Positions 57,720 through 64,000 of a stretch of DNA of 64,000 nucleotides are shown one piece after another. The position numbers were made by a program, and so were the translations under genes. This stretch comes from Isoetes taiwanensis. Lineage: Eukaryota; Streptophyta; Lycopodiopsida; Isoetales; Isoetaceae. The notes under the pieces were generated by a model. That model searched no databases and was not told where the DNA came from. It saw nothing but the letters and a program-made list of their open reading frames with translations. The stretch is taken from assembly GCA_021234155.1 (NCBI GenBank), contig JAJEKV010000053.1:2836077-2900076 (forward strand). Reading direction: 5' to 3'. Positions within the stretch are counted from its first letter, which is position 1. The number at the start of each line of letters is the position of its first letter.

Positions 57720-58080
57720 TCACCTAGCCTTCGGGGATAAGATTGTGATAGAGAGGCGATTCGGTTCCGTATGCATTGGTGGTTGCACATGAGATCAATT
57801 GCTAGGGAACCTGAAAGCAGACACTACGTACTTATGAAGGACCACTGTTTAGTTTGAGATATGTTGCATGATTACAATTCAATAAAGACCTTCTCTGTTA
57901 ACTATCTTTGGATCCATCAACGATTTCAATCCAAAATAATGTTAAGTGGCGTTGCACTTTCTAACTTAATGCAACATAATATCGTTTCTCTATCTATTGT
58001 TCATTCATATATGTACTTTATCTACTTTGATCTAGGGTTATCGTTTGATAGTAAATTTGCAAACCATGGGCTAAATATAT
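57720..58080 (+). pseudogene. Decayed second copy of the 55.9-56.2 kb segment
   Basis: Similarity to 55920-56260 is visible in order: gataagattgtgat, then cattggtggttgcacat, tcaataaagaccttctctgt and tttgcaaaccat-gctaaa. It stops at 58081, where the (AATAG)n tail of the minus-strand LINE begins, so that LINE inserted at or beside its end. Frames are destroyed. Confidence 0.6.
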
Positions 58081-58081
58081 A

Positions 58082-61000
58082 ATAGAATAGAATAGAATAG
58101 AATAGAATATACATTATTGTCCCTTGTTATACGAGGCCCACAGACTTATGTAGCATGGGCGAGCTCCCGATGGGTGCTACTAACACATCATGGCTTTATT
58201 GTAGCCTTTTACGAAGGCTCCCTTTTTATTAATATCGGCACTCACTTTGGATCGGCTTCAAGGCCGTGCGGAGTCGCGTCGTTATCAATCAGCTTTAAAG
58301 GCAGCATTTTTAGGCGATTCTGATTAGCCTCCCGGGCGGCTCATATCGAAGTCCTTTTTCCTTATGTACTTCCCCATGCTTTGTCGTCATTTCACATATT
58401 AGCGTCACTAAATCTCTCATTGTTTACATCCTTGCCATCATGGCGTATATGGGCTGGCCCCATCTTATGTTTTGTATTTGTTCACGATGTCTCCATATAT
58501 TGGGCACTCATTGAGCATGCGATTCTCGTCTTCCACTTCCCCTCATCCACAGTTACATATCCATGCGTCTTTCTCTACTCTCCTCCATCACATCCTTTTC
58601 AATTCTTAGGTCATGGCTCCCCATCCTAAATCTTGCTAGGATATCCCTCTTGGTTTTCCTAGTAAATTATCTGGTACATCTTTTGCCCTATCCGATGTTA
58701 CGGGTTGAAAGCTTGTCATAAACCAAATTGTCTTGGGCCTGTGTGTTTTTTTGACCATGCTTGCGTAGCCTTGTTTGTCAATCCTCATTCCATTAAGCCT
58801 TCGTTTATAAAGGTCGCTCGGGTTCATCCCCATTTCTCACGGTCCACCTTTGCTACATCCACTGAACCATCCAGTTGCTTCGCGATAATGTGTGATTTTC
58901 TTTTCTTCATAATCGCGATATTAAGCTAGTTTATTCGGTTTCTCACTTGCATTATTTCTTATGAGGTGTCGATAGTCTTCTCCCATGCCCTTACCTCCAT
59001 TGGTTTTACGTCCCGTCTCATATACTATATTTGTTTGTGGTGTATTTGTTCTCGGCTTGAATTCCTGTTTATGCCATTGCACGAGGGATTCCTTCTGTTT
59101 TCCCATTTCTTTTACGTTAGCCCGGTCCCCAAGCCTCGGCCCAGTATAGTTCGCGTGGTCGCGACCACTGCCCCGAACGGATAGCATTTGATTTCCAGTC
59201 TATTATTACGCTTTTATTGCGAGAAATTTTTCATATTATAGTAACTCCCAATGGGCTGTTTGGAATCTTGTATATTGCCCCTTTAGCCCATTTCCACGTA
59301 CCATGTGTATCATTACCCCATGTATCTATACTCTGTTGACTCTTCTAGTTACGTTCCCAAATACTTGAACAATTTGTGTCTATTCATTGCGAAGACTATT
59401 TTGGTTTTGCAAGATTCTTGTCAACCACGACTTTTCGCGAAGGTCTCAATGATTTCGATAACTTTTGTGCATTCCCTTGTTTTTTGTGGCCATCATGCTC
59501 AGGTCATCGACATATAACATAATGGGTACCTTGGTTTCCCCTAGCGTAGGAGCGTCTATGTCCCCCTGCTGTTCTGCTATGAAATCTTGTAATGCATCTA
59601 TGTATATTCGAGCAGGTGTTGGGGATAAGCGGGCACCCTGTTTGACTCCGTGTGCAATCTATTGCTTTTCCCTCTTCTTCCATTTTTGCATATACACTAT
59701 AGTACAATCTTGCAATTGCCCCTACCATGTCTCTTGGTGCCTGCATATCTATGAGCCTCTGTATTAGCTTCTCCCTCGGGACTGTGTCAAAAGCCTTCCT
59801 AAAGCCCACAAAGCAGCATATTACTTTCTTCCCACGATTTTGCGTTACGTTCTATTAATATCACGAGGGTTACTAGGTGGTCGGTGGTTGAGTGCTCCGA
59901 CTGAAACACACTGCACGCCCACAGCTCTCAGGTTCTCTATCTCTGCCCATTGTTTCAACTTATTGTCTAGGACCTTTCTAAACCATTTTGCAAAGATGGA
60001 GCTAACCATTATGGTTCTGTAATTTCCAGGTTCATGTTTGCTCCCTCCCTTGTGTGGGGTATGACCCTATTGTGCGCCCATCTGCTGGGGTCAGGTGTGT
60101 ATTATCTTTGTTGAATATATCATCACCTATTTCCCTAGCGATTAATACGCACATTTTAGTAGTTCCACGGTTAGTCCATCACAGTCTGGAGCTTTGTTGT
60201 TGGCCATCCTATTTAGCGCTATCATCACTTCACCTATGTTGAAACATGGTGTGTCCATCTCTGTAATTCTGGTATTGGTCTTTGGGGAAGCCCGGTCTTA
60301 TACAAATTTTCAAGGTATCTCTCCCATCCATTTGCCCCCAATATCGCCTTGTGTGTTTTCCATTCTTCTTATTCCTTGTCCTTTTCCTTTAAATCCTTTT
60401 AATTTTTCGGGGTTGCTTTTTGAGTAGTTTAGCCAATCCCCATTGGTGTTGTACCAAGTTTTGTTTCTCTTTGCCTTCAACATCCTCGGATATACCACTT
60501 TTCAGCTTGATATGTCTCTCTTCCTCTGCTCTCTCGACCCTTCTTTTTTTGCTCTCTGCCTCATCATTATACGGGTTGAGGCCTTGAAGGCATCATTCCC
60601 CTTTTCTTCTCCTCTTCCCAAAAACTTACATTGCCACTTTTTCTTGTTATATCATTAAGCGTAATCTTTTAATTTTTAGATGCGCCACAGTGTTCCCCGG
60701 TTCCATTTCCCATTTCTTCTTTAATGGTGCCGCGAATGTCATTATTTATCACGAAATTGTATTCTTAACTTCCCGCATCGCTACCACTTGTTGTGTCATT
60801 TGAAACTGCTTTCGTTTCCTGTAAGTGTTAGCGTATGGGTCTATGACTCTCCCTTTTCCCGATCGGCCACTCTAGGAGCATAAATCCGGGGCTTCTCCGG
60901 ATTGGTGCCATTAATTTCATTATTACATAATCTACTATACTTTTCCGTGTGCGTTACGGCTCCATTGAAATTCCACGAACCTTCCACCCTCCAGTACTCC

Positions 61001-61750
61001 ATTAGCTATGGCTGACCCGAGTAGCACGTACATGCCGGTAACTCCCCCAGCATTGACTTAAGCACGTCCCTCGTATGTCTCTCCCACTCTGTGATCTTGC
61101 CATGGATCCATTTCGTTTGTTTCCCTCTATGCTTGCTGAGTTTGTGCTTGTTCTGTCACGTTACGGCATTCAGGATCCAGCCTATTAATCTATCCCATTG
61201 GCCCATGTTCCTTCCATTTCATCATAGTCCTCTCCCATTTCTAATAATTCACCTTATCAACATTGGGTGGGTAATATGCTGTTAACCACAATTAAATCCT
61301 TTTGCTTTGCTTGATTTGTATACTCAATAACTTATATCTCTTATTGACATCGGGTGTGAAATGCACTATTTACTACATTTCTTTTAACATACCAGAGCTA
61401 GACACACTTCCTCTTCCTATCAAAAATCTTTTTGTCCTTCCAGCCGTGAATAGTGGTACCCTCACCTCCTCGGCTGACGTTTTGTATTTGTGTTCCCCAT
61501 GTTTCTACCCGGACATATTATGTCACTGACTCATGCTCCTCAGCCTCTCACGTCATCCCAATGGTATCGATTACAATTCGATTACCCATATCATCAGCGT
61601 CTCTTTCCTCGGGGTTGCTCCTAAAGTCTCTGAGTTTTTGCTCTGTTTCCATTTCTTCTCGGTGGGTCCACGAAAGTGCTTTTGTGATGCCTTATGTCTT
61701 GGCCCAGTTCAATGTGTAGCCCCATCTCCTTTGCCTTGATAGCGGTCTCA
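58082..61750 (-). mobile_element. Non-L1 LINE with (AATAG)n-type tail: endonuclease, reverse transcriptase, Cys motif
   Basis: The pentanucleotide run at 58082-58107 is the 3' tail of this minus-strand element. Reading leftwards from about 61250, TTATYPPNVDKVNY, then VEFQWSRNAHGK and a degraded SDH motif near 60800 are endonuclease remains. LNRMANNKAPDCDGLTVELL (about 60210) is the fingers region. VGFRKAFDTVPREKLIQRLI (about 59790) is palm motif A. MLYVDDLSMMATK (about 59510) is the catalytic motif with YVDD. ICNCG then a V-E-D-E-N-x-ML-N-E-CPIYGD pattern (about 58560) is the C-terminal cysteine motif. The frame breaks repeatedly. Its 3' UTR matches the fragment at 20756-21205. The 5' limit is an estimate. 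Confidence 0.8.
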
Positions 61751-64000
61751 AAGTCACATGACTCCCATGCCCTTCACAAATTAAGAATTAGAGGCCGATC
61801 TTTGGAAACCCACCTCCTGGAACATGTTTTTTAAAAATGGTCCAACCATGAGTTCAAACAAAGATTTATAATCAGAAGCTTTCTTTGAAACTAAGAATAG
61901 CAACACCTCACAGCGACCAAAGCGGTCTGCCTCTTAATCATCTTTTCCTTAAAAACATATAAAATAGAGGAATTTTACTACCACTAGCACATTAACATAA
62001 ACAAACGGTATACAACCCTATTTACAAAGAGCTATTTGAGTAACTTCCTTCACCTTTTCCTTGCAAAACCCTCATACTATATCTATCAACTTGCCTCTGT
62101 TTTGTCACAATTCCAGTCCTAGAAGGATCAGCACAACTCTTGATACACTTTTCATTAGGAGTGCCATAAGATTACGCAAATTATGTGCAGTCATTGCCTT
62201 TCATTACTGTTGACCTCCACACATTGTGTAGATCTTACAACACAAGGATTAGGATGTCTTTCTTAAACCCACACCATTTTAGGTCATGGCTGGCCATTGT
62301 TTTGAGAGCATGTTTTGCCCTGTCGATTTGTAATAATGACCCTCTCCTCATTACATCAAGTGCCAAATTGGCTTCCACCTTCTTCACTGGTGGAGGTCAA
62401 TTGGCTGATGTTCCTCCTCCTGCGCTAGTTAATCACAGCTTGGGCTGGCTCAAACTTGTTGAGAGAATGAGCCAATAATTCAGGCGGTCGTGAGTGTGTG
62501 CCACAGGCTGGTAGGCTTTCGATGGTAATAATCGTCGTGACAGCGCCATCGAAATTACCTTATCCCCAAATTCACCTCGTGGGTCAGGCCCCTTTTTAGA
62601 GCCATCTAATCTTCCAATGGGGACTTTAAACTCTTCATGCAAGAATCTTGTTGGAGGATATTGGAGCTACGCTTGAAAGAGACTCTTTGCTCTGTTGGCG
62701 GGGCCCAGAATTACACATCATCCTAGACACAAGAGTACTTTGAAGGCTGGAGCACACATGTGATCTCTTCACACAGGATTCCATGCAAAGGGCAAGAGCT
62801 ATAGCAATCAAAGAGGCAAGCAATTGTAAATGAAAGAGCATGCAATATTGAATGAAGGAAACATATTTATAGAAAATTTTTGTGACGTATTTGAGTCAAA
62901 GGTTAAAAAGTAGACCATGTCATCAAATCAAGAAGACATGGCATTTCAACTCTTCCGTTAAGATGCAGAAGAGTTTCTACACATAAGAGCTAAAGATAGA
63001 AAGGGAGAAAAAAAAAAAGGATAAGATTTAAAATGTACAACTATCCAAAATACCATGTTAAAACATCTACACCTTCTGCCAGCGGGCTCAAATGTACTGG
63101 GCTTGTAAAAATATAAAACTCATGGCTAAAAATACGCCAGCGATGACGGATCCATAATTTTGGCGGGCAAATGAAGGTTTTCCCACAGACCTTCAAGTTT
63201 ATAACAAACACCATTAAGACCACACGCTAACCACCCACGAAATATTGCTATCCATCGCCATGAACACCTAAATTACTTGGCTTCTGTCGAAAACCCTTAG
63301 GGTTTTGAACCATTACGGAACAACGGTGAACAGGAAGTATGCCACCTCGACACAGAAATGTACTATTTTTACCATAAAACTCTCACCATGTAGTGAACGC
63401 GTCAGGGCCTTTCACCGTGGTAGGCACCTTCCCATATCTTTTCTTTCCATATAAGATTCTTTGAAAACCCGCTTTCGGTTTAAATGTCAACAAAAATTCC
63501 AAAATGTCCAGATTTGGAATTAGAAATTGATTCAGTGACTCTACTCATTTCTATATTTGGGCCTAAAACAGTTACTTTGGACTAGATTCAATTGGCCATT
63601 CGTAGTTAAAGGCTGGGACCCTAAGTGCCAAGCCAAGCCGTCTTTGCTGTAAAGGCTCTTCACCGACACGAAAATCAAGCTCTTTGCGGTTGCAAAGCTT
63701 TATAGATGGCAAATTAATGAAAGTAAACGATTTTCCTCACGGTATACCACGAGAGGAGCTCCTTAGGGAGAATTTTTGCGAGAATTTTTTGCAAGCACAA
63801 AGCCCTATGTTGAAATTTGAGTCCCAAATTTGAGCCTTTTACTAGATAGGCGAGGAGAATCCAACGGAGTTGAGCTAATTTTATGAAGTGATTCCATTTG
63901 GGCGGCTCACGCCGATAAGCGGGATCTTGAGGTTTGCGATGTCGAGAGCAACTCCACGGTATCAGCGGAATGCTCTAGAGTGAAATTGCAAACCATAACA
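61751..64000. other. Right-hand flank, no supported gene
   Basis: A 97-residue + frame (62185-62478) and other short frames show no recognisable similarity. The last 1.5 kb is ordinary AT-rich DNA. Confidence 0.45.

Noticed and set aside
62185-62478. 97-residue plus-strand frame as a gene
   Set aside because: No domain, no splice or start context of note, and similar-length frames are common in the flanks.

Overview
This is land-plant nuclear DNA dominated by decayed mobile elements. Three things point to a plant: a 791-residue PLS-type pentatricopeptide repeat (PPR) protein gene with an inverted, broken paralogue beside it; L1-type LINEs with DUF4283-like and zf-RVT-like segments; and relics of plant 1-Cys peroxiredoxin and P5-type protein disulfide isomerase genes. 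The long near-identical PPR modules, the AT-rich intergenic DNA and the mixed LINE content suggest a seed-free plant such as a fern. That placement is inference; no marker here proves it.

0-6.2 kb: a three-copy 83-bp repeat, a (CTAT)n microsatellite, then the one gene that looks intact, the PPR gene (699-3139, +). It needs a 65-nt first intron to gain an ATG. A PPR pseudogene (6156-3925, -) converges on it and keeps the same intron at the same position and phase.

6.2-16.7 kb: AT-rich DNA holding a P5-type PDI pseudogene (-), a LINE 3' end with a (TTATC)n tail, a PPR E-domain fragment beside a second (CTAT)n array, a degenerate ~105-bp tandem array, a Ty3-type reverse transcriptase fragment and a 360-bp-spaced duplication.

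16.7-28.8 kb: a 5'-truncated L1-type LINE with a 24-nt poly(A) tail, a 3' fragment of a different LINE, a nearly complete 5.6-kb L1-type LINE (ORF1 and ORF2, probable 8-bp target duplication), and a relic with three tandem zinc-knuckle motifs.

28.8-40 kb: a tandem segmental duplication, each unit carrying a dead 1-Cys peroxiredoxin gene. In one unit a 1.1-kb element ending in a (TAAGA)n tract has inserted; the other unit preserves the empty site. Then another LINE 3' end and a LINE ORF2 relic.

40-48 kb: the most unusual block. It has broken coding remnants I cannot name, about eleven copies of a short GC-rich palindrome (core TCGCGCTASGCGCGA) and two foldback structures ending in that palindrome.

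48-64 kb: two non-L1 LINE relics on the minus strand (50.5-52.7 and 58.1-61.75 kb, the second ending in an (AATAG)n tract), a perfectly adjacent 388-bp tandem duplication, a duplicated unknown segment and unremarkable flanks.

Only the PPR gene is a good candidate for expression. Its predicted job is organellar RNA processing or editing. Everything else is mobile-element sequence or pseudogene. Pseudogene and element limits are estimates from visible protein similarity. No alignment or database search was run.
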